A stretch of 64,000 bases of DNA, taken from the NCBI GenBank assembly GCA_938024995.1, contig CALJDU010000006.1, forward strand, positions 1 to 64,000, read 5' to 3'. A model generated the notes under the pieces. The model saw only the letters and a program-made list of their open reading frames with translations, had not been told where the DNA came from and made no database searches. The position numbers were made by a program, and so were the translations under genes. Position 1 is the stretch's first letter; the number at the start of each line of letters is the position of its first letter. The DNA is from an uncultured bacterium. GTDB taxonomy: Bacteria > Myxococcota_A > Polyangia > Polyangiales > Houyiibacteriaceae. Positions 18,326 to 27,868 of the stretch are shown here, piece by piece.

Positions 18326-20556
18326 TGCAACCGCAGCACACACAACCTCTCCGCAACCTCATGACCGGGCTAGGCAACATGACGGGGAACATGAGCGAGC
18401 TCCTCTTCCCGAAGAACCTCAGCTCCGCTGAAGGTGGCTTCGCCGAGAAGAAGAAGGACGTCCGCGCCCTTCTCGAGGACAACAACGGCGCGATCATGAT
18501 CATCGGCCTCGGAATGGCGATCTTCTGTATCGGCATTCTCTACTACCTCGCCGGGGTCGGCGACGCGGTGGTCTACCGCGAGCGCGTTCAGGACGTCTCG
18601 GACACGGGAACGTTCGCCGCTTCTGCGGTCTCTGCGCGCGGCATGAACATCGTCGCGATCCTCAACATCATCAGCGCGATCTGCATCGCGATCTTGCTCG
18701 CGCTTCGCGTGGTCCAGGCGATCGCGATCGCGGGCATCGCCATCGCGTCCATCGTCTCCGCGCTTTGCTTCGGCTGCGCGGCTCCCGCGATCCCGCCGCT
18801 CCAGGCGATTCAGCAAGCGACCAACAGCGCCTACAACGCGCTCGAGCCGGTGATGAAGGCCATCAACAAGGGCTGCTACTACGCGCAGCTCGGCGTGAAG
18901 TATGCGTGGCCGGTCGCTTCGCAAGGGCGCGCGATCCAGGCGATGACGCTCAAGGATGACGTCTACGAGAAGTCGCAGTTCGGAATGGTCTGGCCCATCT
19001 ACCCGGCCACCTTCCTCGGCTACAAGGAGAACGGCCTCCCGATCGAAGACGACTCGCTCTGGGTTCTCTGTGAGCGCGGCGGTGAGTACCTCAAGGACGC
19101 GGTCGCGCTTCCGTTCTCCTTCATCCCGATCATCGGCGGCAAGCTCGGCTCCTTCATCGGGAGCGCAGCGCAGGGCATCGCGCATGCCTTCTACCCGTTC
19201 TTCTGTGGCTCGCCCCCAGCGGGATGGACGCCTGACGCGATCCCGACCACCGAAGAGTCCGAGACCTTCCCGGCCGACACCTTCCGTAACGCCTGCAACA
19301 AGGGCTGCTCGGACGAGTCCACTGGAGCAGGCCGCGCGATGTGTGGTGACTGTCTTCCCGACCCCGGTCACCCAGGTTGCTCCGACGACCTCCGCAACAC
19401 CTGCGAAGAGGCGGCCCGCCGTGAGCGTGAGTCCCTCCCGGTCTCGTGCCGCCTCGACGGGGCGGGAGAGCCCATGCTCGACAGCGATGGCGAGTGCACC
19501 TCTGTGGAGGAGCGCGATGGTGGCTGCGCGGGCACGGACGACCCGTCCGCGTGCCGGACACGGGTCAACCAAGCCGCCAGCCAGTGCTTGAGCGGCTTCA
19601 CCGGGAGCGAGCGCAAGTTCGACTACCGCTACGAGGATCGCTACCGCGTCTACTACAAGGTTCTCCTCGAGACCGGCTGCCAGATCCGCTACTTCGACTC
19701 GGGTGAAGAGGGCAACATGAGCTCTTCCGCGACCGTTACGCGCGACCCGGAAGGCAACCGTATTCGCACCGCGACTCCGGCGTCTCTCATCAACGGTGAG
19801 TACAAAATCGATGTCGGCAGTGTTAACTCGCCCTATTCGTTCGGCGCCTGCTCCAACGGTGCGCGTTCCCCGTTCGCCTCCTACTGCGACTACCCGAACG
19901 TCTCCCCGACCCCGGGCGGAGTGGAGTGCAACGCGCTCCCGGATGGCGACTCTGCCTACGCCAGCTTCTCGAGCGGTTCGCTGCACTTCACAACTGAGAA
20001 GCGCCGCGTGCTCTCCGAGATCTACCAGTGCTCACGCACCGTCGAGAAGGAGCTCGAGGTTGAAGGCGGCGAGGCCGGCGGCAGCGGTGAGTGGAAGCCT
20101 CCGCAGCGCGTTCACGGCGAGCTTCGTCTTGGCGACAACGACTTCCAGTACCGCTCGGTCGCGATCGCGATTGCGCCTCCGGACCTCGGAGACCGCGGCG
20201 TTCAGTTCGCGAACATGTACGCCCCAGAAGGGAGCGATCCAGGCAGTGGGTTCTCGACCTTCTCCGACTACGCGCGCTTCGGCATCGCGCAGTCCGAGTA
20301 CTACTGGCAAAACGACAGCGGCGGGTGGTCCATGGCGGATCACAACATCGATGACAACGGCGCCGAGTACCTCTGGTACATGGGCTGGCAAGCGCGGATG
20401 CGCCGAACCAACCTCGCGACGATATTCGGCGGCGGCACGGGTGAAGGGTCAGCCGACGAAGGCGCGTTCACTGGGGCCATCCCATCTGGCGGCGGCAGCA
20501 GCGGCGGTGCAGGTGGCTTCGTGAGCTCGATCATAAGCGGACTGGTGGTGCACTAA
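18325..20556 (+). CDS. Large TadG-like pilus-associated protein, Cys-rich
   Basis: A 743-residue protein starting in the TAATG junction. Residues about 52-75 (NNGAIMIIGLGMAIFCIGIL) form a pilin-like helix after a long cytosolic leader, as in TadG. A second long hydrophobic block spans about 105-160. Downstream is a large extracellular region with a Cys-rich module (residues about 320-430, many Cys-Xaa-Asp motifs), which may be disulphide-knit. It ends with a Gly/Ser-rich tail. TadG-like proteins may cap or anchor the pilus. The length and Cys content are unusual. It could serve as a tip adhesin, which is inference. Confidence 0.75.
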   Translation: MQPQHTQPLRNLMTGLGNMTGNMSELLFPKNLSSAEGGFAEKKKDVRALLEDNNGAIMIIGLGMAIFCIGILYYLAGVGDAVVYRERVQDVSDTGTFAASAVSARGMNIVAILNIISAICIAILLALRVVQAIAIAGIAIASIVSALCFGCAAPAIPPLQAIQQATNSAYNALEPVMKAINKGCYYAQLGVKYAWPVASQGRAIQAMTLKDDVYEKSQFGMVWPIYPATFLGYKENGLPIEDDSLWVLCERGGEYLKDAVALPFSFIPIIGGKLGSFIGSAAQGIAHAFYPFFCGSPPAGWTPDAIPTTEESETFPADTFRNACNKGCSDESTGAGRAMCGDCLPDPGHPGCSDDLRNTCEEAARRERESLPVSCRLDGAGEPMLDSDGECTSVEERDGGCAGTDDPSACRTRVNQAASQCLSGFTGSERKFDYRYEDRYRVYYKVLLETGCQIRYFDSGEEGNMSSSATVTRDPEGNRIRTATPASLINGEYKIDVGSVNSPYSFGACSNGARSPFASYCDYPNVSPTPGGVECNALPDGDSAYASFSSGSLHFTTEKRRVLSEIYQCSRTVEKELEVEGGEAGGSGEWKPPQRVHGELRLGDNDFQYRSVAIAIAPPDLGDRGVQFANMYAPEGSDPGSGFSTFSDYARFGIAQSEYYWQNDSGGWSMADHNIDDNGAEYLWYMGWQARMRRTNLATIFGGGTGEGSADEGAFTGAIPSGGGSSGGAGGFVSSIISGLVVH

Positions 20557-21158
20557 TGATGAAGCAAACGAACAACCGGAATCGTCTCGGGAGCTCCATT
20601 GGAGCGCGTGTTCGGAGACGGCGCGGCGCTGCGTACACCGAGGCGCTCATCATGCTCCCGGTCTTCTTCACGGTCTTCGCCGGCATTCACATGTTCCACG
20701 ATGGCTTCACCGCGAAGATGATCGCGATGAACAGTGGACGAAGCGCGGCCTGGGCGATCGTCAACAACTACGACGAGTGCGGCAACGGCGGAGACGGCAG
20801 CGCGCCTCCACCCGTTGCGGGCGAGAGCGGACCGCCTCCAGGCGTTGATGTGCCGCCCGGCGTGTCTGATGATCCGGCCACGGTTGATGGCGAGGTGACC
20901 GATGGTGGCCTCGGCGGTTCGGAGTCTGGGACTGAAGGCGGGATCAAGGCCAACAGCATCATCAACGGCGTGATCGGCAGCCTCTTCGGCAAAGAGCACA
21001 ACGTTGTGCAGACCGAGTCCTACGATGTCCCGGGCTACCTTGGCGGCGGAACCCGCGAGGCGAGCCCAGCCAAGTACTGGGTCATCTGCAACCCGCGCCC
21101 GGTGAACTTCGGTGAGCTTCTGAAGAATATGTTCTGCAGCCTCACCGGTTTGTGCTAG
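20556..21158 (+). CDS. TadE/F-like minor pseudopilin
   Basis: A 200-residue protein starting at the TAATG junction, with an Arg-rich leader followed by GAAYTEALIMLPVFFTVFAG (residues about 24-43), a pilin-like helix with the conserved Glu. A Pro/Gly-rich linker follows (residues about 80-130), then a short C-terminal domain with two Cys near the end. It is the last gene before a strong terminator, so it closes the pilin-side transcription unit. Confidence 0.82.
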   Translation: MMKQTNNRNRLGSSIGARVRRRRGAAYTEALIMLPVFFTVFAGIHMFHDGFTAKMIAMNSGRSAAWAIVNNYDECGNGGDGSAPPPVAGESGPPPGVDVPPGVSDDPATVDGEVTDGGLGGSESGTEGGIKANSIINGVIGSLFGKEHNVVQTESYDVPGYLGGGTREASPAKYWVICNPRPVNFGELLKNMFCSLTGLC

Positions 21159-21212
21159 CGCGAACCCTGCGTCCTCAGCTCCCCTATTTGAGCTGCGACG
21201 CTGGTTGAGAAT

Positions 21213-21250
21213 GACGCTGTGATGGTTTTTCCATCACAGCGTCTTTCGTT
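21213..21250 (+). terminator. Strong intrinsic terminator after pseudopilin operon
   Basis: A perfect 13-bp stem (GACGCTGTGATGG / CCATCACAGCGTC) with a 5-T loop, followed by TTTCGTTG. It divides the pilin/pseudopilin operon from the secretion-machine operon that starts with cpaB. Confidence 0.88.
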
Positions 21251-21443
21251 GTGAAGAAGCGTTTTCGTCGAGAGACTTCGAGCGTTCGCACAAGCGCGAC
21301 TCAAAAACGGTCCGTCTCGGATTTTCCATTGCAGCGCTCATCCTTGTCGGCCTAGTGTCCGCGCCTGGGGCGAGCCGGTCGGAAGTCCTTCCGCAGCGGA
21401 TACACGATCGGGTATCGTCGCCCCGAACGATGGGTGAAAAACG

Positions 21444-22253
21444 ATGAACCGAACTGCTTTGGTTGCCGCAGTCGCAGTAGCGCTCGTGGGCGTTCTCCTC
21501 TTTGGCCTCTACATGAAGCGCTTTGAAGAAGAGGCAACGGGCGGTGCGCCTGTTTCCATTCTCATGGTCACACAAGATGTGGACATGGACACCGCGCTGA
21601 CGCAGCCGATGCTCGCGGTCCGCGAAGTGCCACGCGCGTACGTCGAGTCGCGTCACATCAAGGCGGCGGACCTGAGCCGCATCCTTGGTGTTCGCGTCAG
21701 CACCGGCCTGCGCGCGAACCAGTCGGTGATGTGGAGCGATCTCTCGACGGCCAACGAGTCACGTCGTGAGCTCTCGACGCTGCTTCGCGAAGGCATGCGC
21801 GCGATGACCGTAAGCGTCGAGGGACGGTCCGCGTTCGGTGGTCTCCTTCGCGCCGGCGATCGCGTCGACGTTCTGCTCTCCGCGATTCGCCCCAACTCCA
21901 CGACGCGCGTCACCCTGCCGTTGCTTCAGAACATTCTCGTCCTCGCGGTCGGCGCGGACACGGGTGGTCCGGATGCCGCGGAGAAAGCGATTCGGCGCGG
22001 CGGAAGCCGTGGTCGTGAGGTCAGCTTGGCGGTCACCATCGAGCAGGCCGCGCTCCTGACGCACGCGCAGGACACCGGCGCACTTCAGCTCATCTTGCGT
22101 AACCCCGACGACGTCGAGATTCGCGAGAACATCCCGGACACCACCGACACCGACCTCATTGAGGCGGCTGAGCGGGTGAAGCGGAGCCGTGGTCGCACGC
22201 GCCCGACGCCGATGGTCGAGATGATCGAGAACATCACTGGCGGACGCCGCTAG
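21444..22253 (+). CDS. cpaB: Tad pilus assembly protein CpaB/RcpC
   Basis: A 269-residue protein with one N-terminal membrane helix (residues 3-24, VAAVAVALVGVLLFGLY), then a SAF-type domain (about 35-105, with ILGVRVSTGLRANQSVMWSDL) and a CpaB-type region (MRAMTVSVEGRSAFGGLLRAGDRVDVLL). CpaB helps the secretin and may bind peptidoglycan through the SAF fold. The length is typical. It begins the second Tad transcription unit, 200 bases beyond the terminator. No convincing sigma-54 site is seen upstream. Confidence 0.92.
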   Translation: MNRTALVAAVAVALVGVLLFGLYMKRFEEEATGGAPVSILMVTQDVDMDTALTQPMLAVREVPRAYVESRHIKAADLSRILGVRVSTGLRANQSVMWSDLSTANESRRELSTLLREGMRAMTVSVEGRSAFGGLLRAGDRVDVLLSAIRPNSTTRVTLPLLQNILVLAVGADTGGPDAAEKAIRRGGSRGREVSLAVTIEQAALLTHAQDTGALQLILRNPDDVEIRENIPDTTDTDLIEAAERVKRSRGRTRPTPMVEMIENITGGRR

Positions 22254-22346
22254 CACCACAGCCGCCCGGTTGGCGGCGCAAGAACACTGCTGGCCTGTTG
22301 TGGCCATTCGATTTTGAGAATGAAGACCTTGAAGAGGTTCCGGAAG

Positions 22347-23489
22347 ATGAAAACGATGATGAATGGCTTGAAGTTCTGCCTCGCCGCGGCAGTCGTGGTC
22401 GCCTCCTTGTCTGTCGCAGCCGATGCCGACGCGCAGCAGCGTCAGCGCGAGCTTGAGCTCGAGGTCGGTACGCAGCAGAGCATCTCCGCGGACGGCGTCC
22501 GGAGTTACTCGGAAGGTGTTCGCGGAATCGCCGCGGTCCGCCTGACCGGTGACCAGAGCCAGTTCGTGATCCTGGGGGAGCGCGCGGGTCAGACCTCGCT
22601 TCTCCTCATCATGCGCGACGGTTCCCAGATCCAGTACCGCGTCACGGTCACCGACCCGAACGCGACCGAAGAGACCGGCGGCGTTGACCCGTCTGCCGTC
22701 AACGAGCGCGAGAACATCCGCCTCGACCTCTACTTCGTCGAGATCAACGACAGCTACAACCACTCGGTCGGAATCGGCTGGCCTGGCTCGATCGGCACCG
22801 GCACCGCGGAGCTCGACTACAGCCTCGCCAACCCCGGCTCGATCAGCGCGACGGAGTTCTCGCTCAACGCGCAGGCGCTCCTCCCGCGTCTTGACCTCGC
22901 GCAGTCCAACGGCTGGGTCCGCATCTACCGTCAGGGCGCGATCGTGACCGCGAACGGCACCGAGGCTCGCTTCAGCGCGGGCGGCGAGGTCAACGTGCAG
23001 GTCCAGGGCGCGCTCTCGGGTCAGGTCCAGAAGATCGAGTTCGGCACCGAGATTCAGTGTCTCCCGCGTTACGACAGCGAGACCGGCCGCATCGAGCTTC
23101 GCATCACCGCGAACGTCTCCGACCTCAGCGATGACCGCGGCACCGGCGTTCCCGGTCGCGTCACCTCCGAGCTCAACACGCTCGTCAACCTCCAGCTCGG
23201 TCAGTCCATCGTTCTCGGTGGTCTTATCGCGCGGACCGAGAGCCGTACCCGCGCGGGTCTCCCGGGCCTCTCGCAGATCCCGGTTCTCGGCGCGCTCTTC
23301 GGTGTCCACTCCCGACGCTACGAAGAGACCGAAGCCCTCGTCTTCATCGTCCCGAGCGTCGTCGACGGCGTCTCTCTCGCGCAGCGCAACCGCATCGAAG
23401 AAGCCATCCGCGTCTACGAGGAGTTCCGCGGCGGTGTCGATGAGACGGAGATTCTCGAGCAGCCGCGTATCCAGCGCACCGGCAACTAG
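22347..23489 (+). CDS. cpaC: Tad outer-membrane secretin CpaC/RcpA
   Basis: A secretin-family protein of about 380 residues that forms the outer-membrane pore for Flp pili. The start at ATG 22347 is favoured: it has GAAGAGG nine bases upstream and places the signal peptide (CLAAAVVVASLSVAADADAQ) correctly; ATG 22320 is an alternative. The N-terminal domain (residues about 35-125) is a BON-like secretin module (GEVRGIAAVRLTGDQSQF type). The C-terminal secretin core runs from about 215 to 365, with the landmark VPGRVTSELNTLVNLQLGQS followed by ALVFIVPSVVD. Domain order is typical of RcpA. Confidence 0.92.
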   Translation: MKTMMNGLKFCLAAAVVVASLSVAADADAQQRQRELELEVGTQQSISADGVRSYSEGVRGIAAVRLTGDQSQFVILGERAGQTSLLLIMRDGSQIQYRVTVTDPNATEETGGVDPSAVNERENIRLDLYFVEINDSYNHSVGIGWPGSIGTGTAELDYSLANPGSISATEFSLNAQALLPRLDLAQSNGWVRIYRQGAIVTANGTEARFSAGGEVNVQVQGALSGQVQKIEFGTEIQCLPRYDSETGRIELRITANVSDLSDDRGTGVPGRVTSELNTLVNLQLGQSIVLGGLIARTESRTRAGLPGLSQIPVLGALFGVHSRRYEETEALVFIVPSVVDGVSLAQRNRIEEAIRVYEEFRGGVDETEILEQPRIQRTGN

Positions 23490-23508
23490 TTAGTAACGGG
23501 GTCGCGTT

Positions 23509-25170
23509 GTGAGCGTCGTTATCCTTTCGATCGAGATGCCCGATGGCTCGGTCGAGGAGCTCCCGATTCAAACGGTGGGTCCGTTTGTGGTCGGGCGTGA
23601 TCCGAGCTGCCACATCGTGCTCCCGTCGCCGGAGGTCAGCCGGCGCCACCTCATCATCGAGGCCGTTTCGCAGGGCTTCAAGGTCACCGACCAGTCCGCC
23701 AACGGCACGATGATGGGCGACCAGCGCGTCAAGCGCAGCAAGGTCCGCATCCCGCCGCTCGTCCCGATGAAGGTCGGGCCGTACACGTTGCGCTGCCGCA
23801 TGCAAGGCGCGCCGAACGTGCAGGTCGCGGGTGGGGGCGCGGTGCCGCCACCTCCGCCCAAGAAGAAGAAGGAAGACGACTTCTTCAGCGTCTCCGCGGG
23901 AACGCGCGACATCTCAAAAGAGCTTCGCCGCCGCGTGCACCGGATGCTGCTCGACTACCTCGACCTCGCGACGCTTGACCGCTCGCAGATGGATGACGCG
24001 ACGATGCGTCCCAAGGTCATGGAGGCGCTTCGCCGGATCCTCGCGCAGGTCCAGCAAGACCTTCCGCCGACCGCTGATCCTCAGGCGTTCATGCTTGAGA
24101 TGGCGGACGAAGCGCTCGGTCTCGGTCCGCTCGAACCGCTCCTCGCCGACGATGCGGTCAGCGAGATCATGGTCGTCAATCCGTACAGCATCTACATCGA
24201 ACGCGCCGGCAAGCTACAGCACACCGACATGCGCTTCACCGATGACGAGTCGGCCCGCGCGGTCATCGAGCGGATCGTCACGCCGCTGGGTCGACGCATC
24301 GATGAGTCCACGCCTCTGGTCGACGCGCGACTGAAGGATGGCTCACGCGTGAACGCGGTCATTCGTCCGCTCGCGATCAACGGCGCCTGCATCACGATCC
24401 GAAAGTTCCAAAAGGAAGCGCTCGGCTTCCCGGATCTGGTCGGCTTCGGGAGCATGACGCAGCAGATGGCGGACTTCCTGATTCGCTGCGTGAAGGTCCG
24501 AAAGAACATCATCATCAGTGGCGGAACGGGAAGCGGCAAGACGACCTTGCTGAACGTTCTGAGCGGCGCGATCCCCGAGAAGGAGCGCGTCATCACGATC
24601 GAGGACGCCGCGGAGCTTCGCCTCAAGCAGCCGCACGTTGTCTCGCTCGAGACCCGTCCCGCGAACATGGAAGGCAAGGGCGAGTTCTCGATTCGCGATC
24701 TCGTGAAGAACGCGCTTCGTATGCGTCCTGACCGTATCGTCGTCGGCGAGTGCCGCGGAGGCGAGGCGCTCGACATGCTCCAGGCGATGAACACGGGTCA
24801 CGAAGGCTCGATGACGACGACTCACGCGAACAGCCCGGCTGAAGGTGTAAAGCGTATCGAGACGCTTTGCCTGATGTCCGGCATCGACCTTCCCTCCCGC
24901 GCGATCCGCGAGCAAATCTCGGGCAGCGTTGACATGATCATTCAGCAGTCGCGCTTCTCGGACGGGTCGCGTCGCGTCGCTGCGATCACGGAGCTCTCGG
25001 GTCTCGACGAGAATCTCGAGTTCCAGCTGAACGACATCTTCGCGTACTATCGGACCGGCACTGGGGACGATGGGAAGGTCCTCGGGGAGTTCCGCGCGAG
25101 CGGTTACCTCCCGTCGTTCCTTGATCAATTCATCACGTACGGACTTGTGAAAGATGGGCAATATCTCTGA
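23509..25170 (+). CDS. tadA: FHA domain-CpaF/TadA ATPase fusion
   Basis: A 553-residue protein starting at GTG 23509. Residues 1-100 are an FHA phosphothreonine-binding domain (VGRDPS at 28-33, SRRH at 44-47, NG at 65-66: all ligand-contact residues are present). A Pro/Lys-rich linker leads to a complete CpaF/TadA secretion ATPase (about 130-553) with Walker A GGTGSGKTT at 338-346, the Asp box ITIEDAAEL, and RMRPDRIVVGECRGGEALDML. It powers pilus export and assembly at the inner membrane. Typical TadA proteins lack the FHA domain, so assembly may be gated by Ser/Thr phosphorylation. It is followed by tadB and tadC. Confidence 0.93.
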   Translation: MSVVILSIEMPDGSVEELPIQTVGPFVVGRDPSCHIVLPSPEVSRRHLIIEAVSQGFKVTDQSANGTMMGDQRVKRSKVRIPPLVPMKVGPYTLRCRMQGAPNVQVAGGGAVPPPPPKKKKEDDFFSVSAGTRDISKELRRRVHRMLLDYLDLATLDRSQMDDATMRPKVMEALRRILAQVQQDLPPTADPQAFMLEMADEALGLGPLEPLLADDAVSEIMVVNPYSIYIERAGKLQHTDMRFTDDESARAVIERIVTPLGRRIDESTPLVDARLKDGSRVNAVIRPLAINGACITIRKFQKEALGFPDLVGFGSMTQQMADFLIRCVKVRKNIIISGGTGSGKTTLLNVLSGAIPEKERVITIEDAAELRLKQPHVVSLETRPANMEGKGEFSIRDLVKNALRMRPDRIVVGECRGGEALDMLQAMNTGHEGSMTTTHANSPAEGVKRIETLCLMSGIDLPSRAIREQISGSVDMIIQQSRFSDGSRRVAAITELSGLDENLEFQLNDIFAYYRTGTGDDGKVLGEFRASGYLPSFLDQFITYGLVKDGQYL

Positions 25171-25212
25171 AGCAAGACAGATGCGCCTCTGCGCGTTGAC
25201 GGGAGGAGCAGC

Positions 25213-26079
25213 ATGAACGCGTTCCTTGCGAGCACCTTCGCGGGCATCTTGGGCGCGGCCTTGGCGTCCCTCGGGACGGGCGCGGCCCTGTACTTCGCGT
25301 TGATCGACGAAGACAACCCGATCCGCACGAACTGGGCGTTGTACTGCGCCAAGCTCGACGGGGAGCTTCAGTTCCAGCTGATCCGGAACACGGGCGCGAA
25401 CATCGCGCGCATCCAGGTCGTCTCGATGGCGATCTTGATTGCGCTCTCAATGGGCCTCGGCGAACCGGTCCTCTTCATCCTCGCCGGCTTGATCGGCATC
25501 CTGCCGTACGCGGTTCTGTCGTCCAACAGCGCGAAGCGTCGCGAGCAGCTTGAGCTCCAGCTCGACAGCTGGCTCTTGATGCTGGCGAACGCGCTCAAGG
25601 CGACGCCCGCGATTGGTGAAGCGATTCGTTCGACCATCACGCTGGTGCAGCCGCCCATCGCGGAAGAGGTCGACCTCATGACCAAGGAGAACCAGCTCGG
25701 TACCCCGCTCGACAAGGCGGTCCTCAACGCGTCCGAGCGCATGGGCAGCCCGACGATCAGCGGCGCGCTCGCGACCCTGGTCATCGCGCGTCAGACCGGT
25801 GGTAACTTGTCCGAGATTCTCGAGACCAGCGCGGGCTCGCTTCGCGAGATGCAGCGCCTCGACGGTGTTGTCCGCACAAAGACCGCGGAGGGCAAAGGCC
25901 AGCTCTGGGTTCTCGGCGTCATGCCCTTTGTCATGACTGGCCTTCTTACGCTGATGGACGAGAACTGGCTCGTTCCGCTCACGAACACCGGTCTCGGCTA
26001 CGTCGTCCTGACCCTCGCTGGTGTTTTCTGGCTCGTAGCGATCTTGTGGGCGCGCAAGATCTTGGATGTCGACATATGA
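25213..26079 (+). CDS. tadB: Tad inner-membrane platform protein TadB
   Basis: A 288-residue protein with a T2SF domain in the middle (about 120-240; LDSWLLMLANALKATPAIGEAI and IARQTGGNLSEILET are typical) and about four membrane segments, two at each end. With TadC it forms the platform that couples TadA ATP hydrolysis to pilin insertion. The length is normal. It shares an ATGA overlap with tadC. Confidence 0.9.
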   Translation: MNAFLASTFAGILGAALASLGTGAALYFALIDEDNPIRTNWALYCAKLDGELQFQLIRNTGANIARIQVVSMAILIALSMGLGEPVLFILAGLIGILPYAVLSSNSAKRREQLELQLDSWLLMLANALKATPAIGEAIRSTITLVQPPIAEEVDLMTKENQLGTPLDKAVLNASERMGSPTISGALATLVIARQTGGNLSEILETSAGSLREMQRLDGVVRTKTAEGKGQLWVLGVMPFVMTGLLTLMDENWLVPLTNTGLGYVVLTLAGVFWLVAILWARKILDVDI

Positions 26080-26981
26080 CTGGCTCACGTCTCATTGGTC
26101 TCATCGCGCTTTGCTGCATCGGCGGCGGGCTCTTTGTTCTCGCGTTCATCCTGGGTCGGAACCCGATCGCGGAGCGCCCCGAGCTCGGAAGCCGCGGTCT
26201 CCAGCGGAAGCTCGCGCTCGAAAAGGGCGGCCTCTTCGCGACCTTCGAGCCGCTTATTCGTCTGATCTCGGGCTGGCTCTCCGGGCTCCCGATCGCAAAG
26301 CGTCGCGCGGACATCGACAAAGACATCACCCACGCCGGCGACTGGCTCGGTCTCATGCCCAACGACCTGATCGCGATGGCGATCCTCTCGTCCATCGGCA
26401 TGTTCTCCGCCGGTCTGTTGCTCTCCTACCTTGGCGACACGACCGCGGTGTTCGCGGTGTTCGCGGGTGCGCTCGGTTTCGCGATGCCCTTCATGCAGAT
26501 GAGCTCGGTCGGTGGTGAGCGCTTCAAGCACATCAACCGCTCGCTCCCGACCGCGATCGATCTCGGCGCCCTCTGTATGGGTGCGGGTCTCGACTTCCCG
26601 GGCGCGATTCGTCAGATCGTCCTGAAGTCGAGCAGCAAGGACATCATCCTCATCAACGAGTTCCGCCGGATTCTGCAGGAGCTCGAGCTCGGTCACACGC
26701 GACGCAAGGCGCTTGAGTCGTTCGCGGAACGTTGCCCCACTGAGTCCGTCAAAGACTTTGTCGGCACGGTCGTCCAGGCAGAGGCGAAGGGAAACCCGCT
26801 CGCGGAGATCCTCACCATTCAAGCCCGCATGTTGCGGATGCGCCGCAGCGTCGCGGCAGAAGAAGCGGCAGCGCGAGCCGGCGTGATGATGATGGGCCCA
26901 CTCATGCTCATCTTCGTCTGCATTTTGCTCCTGCTGATGGGACCGCTGGTCGTTCGCGGAATCGTTGAGAACAAGGTCTAG
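26076..26981 (+). CDS. tadC: Tad inner-membrane platform protein TadC
   Basis: A 301-residue T2SF-family protein with an N-terminal helix (LIGLIALCCIGGGLFVLAF), two central helices, and a C-terminal helix (MGPLMLIFVCILLLLMGPLV). The T2SF core shows LPTAIDLGALCMGAGLDFP and VVQAEAKGNPLAEIL. The start is ATG 26076 inside the ATGA overlap with tadB; an upstream in-frame GTG-type extension is not needed. It pairs with TadB. Confidence 0.9.
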   Translation: MTGSRLIGLIALCCIGGGLFVLAFILGRNPIAERPELGSRGLQRKLALEKGGLFATFEPLIRLISGWLSGLPIAKRRADIDKDITHAGDWLGLMPNDLIAMAILSSIGMFSAGLLLSYLGDTTAVFAVFAGALGFAMPFMQMSSVGGERFKHINRSLPTAIDLGALCMGAGLDFPGAIRQIVLKSSSKDIILINEFRRILQELELGHTRRKALESFAERCPTESVKDFVGTVVQAEAKGNPLAEILTIQARMLRMRRSVAAEEAAARAGVMMMGPLMLIFVCILLLLMGPLVVRGIVENKV

Positions 26982-27007
26982 AACCGCGTGAACGCGCAGG
27001 GTGAGTC

Positions 27008-27868
27008 ATGAACACATTCGTTGAGATTACGAAGCAAGACGGCACCAGTGACCGGCACCCGATCGTGGGTCAGCAGGTCACCTTGGGTCGTTCCGGAACC
27101 GCGGGGATCTCGCTTCCGCACGCCATGAACATGGAGCTCGAGCACCTCCTGATCGCCCCGCGCGGCAAGGAGGGGTGCTGGGTCGCGGTCACGCAGGGCG
27201 CGAAGACGCCCACCCACTACAAGGGCAAGCCGTTTCAGAGCGGGATGCTCAAGTGGAACAGCGAGCTCCGCGTCGGCGAGCTCACGATCAAGGTCACGAA
27301 CAAGTCGACCGCCGCGAAGGACAAGAAGGGCCCGAGCCCGGTGCTCCTGCTCGCGGTCGTCGCGGCCCTCGCGTTCGTCGGCTACCTCGTGATCTTCAGC
27401 GATGGCACCGATTCGATTCCGTCCATCGAGGGCATCGAGCCGCCCGAGCTCTTCGTCGAGAACGGCGCCTGCCCGACCTCGGGCTCACCACAAGACAACG
27501 CGATGCGCCTCGAGAACCAAGCGCACTCACGCGGTGATCGTTACTTCTACGAGATGCGTGACGGGGTGGAAGCGGTCGGCCTCTACGCCTCCGCCGCGGA
27601 GTGCTATCGCTCGCTCGGCAACTCGGAGGCCGCGACCCGGATGGACGCGCGAAAAGCGGAGATGACCGCGCGCATCACCGCCGACTATGCGGCGCGCCGT
27701 CTGCGCATGACGCGGTCCCTCGCTGAAGAGGACTATGAAGCGACTCGCCGTGAGGTGAACGCGCTGCTCTCGCTCACCTCTCACCTCGACGAGAACAACG
27801 ACTACATCCAGTGGTTGAAGCACACCCGCCGAGTCGTGATCGCGCGAGCGGCCCAGGCCCAGAACTGA
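27008..27868 (+). CDS. FHA-like, single-pass membrane protein with helical C-terminus
   Basis: A 286-residue protein. The N-terminal 95 residues are FHA-like (VTLGRSGTAGISLPH, with EHLLI where SRxH would be; conserved ligand residues are partly lost). One membrane helix (residues about 114-132) follows, then a periplasmic helical region of TPR character (DRYFYEMRDGVEAVGLYASAAECYRSLG). The second gene of this design is at 29923. It is coupled by a TGATG junction to the TPR lipoprotein. A structural or signalling adaptor of the Tad machine is inferred. Confidence 0.75.
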   Translation: MNTFVEITKQDGTSDRHPIVGQQVTLGRSGTAGISLPHAMNMELEHLLIAPRGKEGCWVAVTQGAKTPTHYKGKPFQSGMLKWNSELRVGELTIKVTNKSTAAKDKKGPSPVLLLAVVAALAFVGYLVIFSDGTDSIPSIEGIEPPELFVENGACPTSGSPQDNAMRLENQAHSRGDRYFYEMRDGVEAVGLYASAAECYRSLGNSEAATRMDARKAEMTARITADYAARRLRMTRSLAEEDYEATRREVNALLSLTSHLDENNDYIQWLKHTRRVVIARAAQAQN

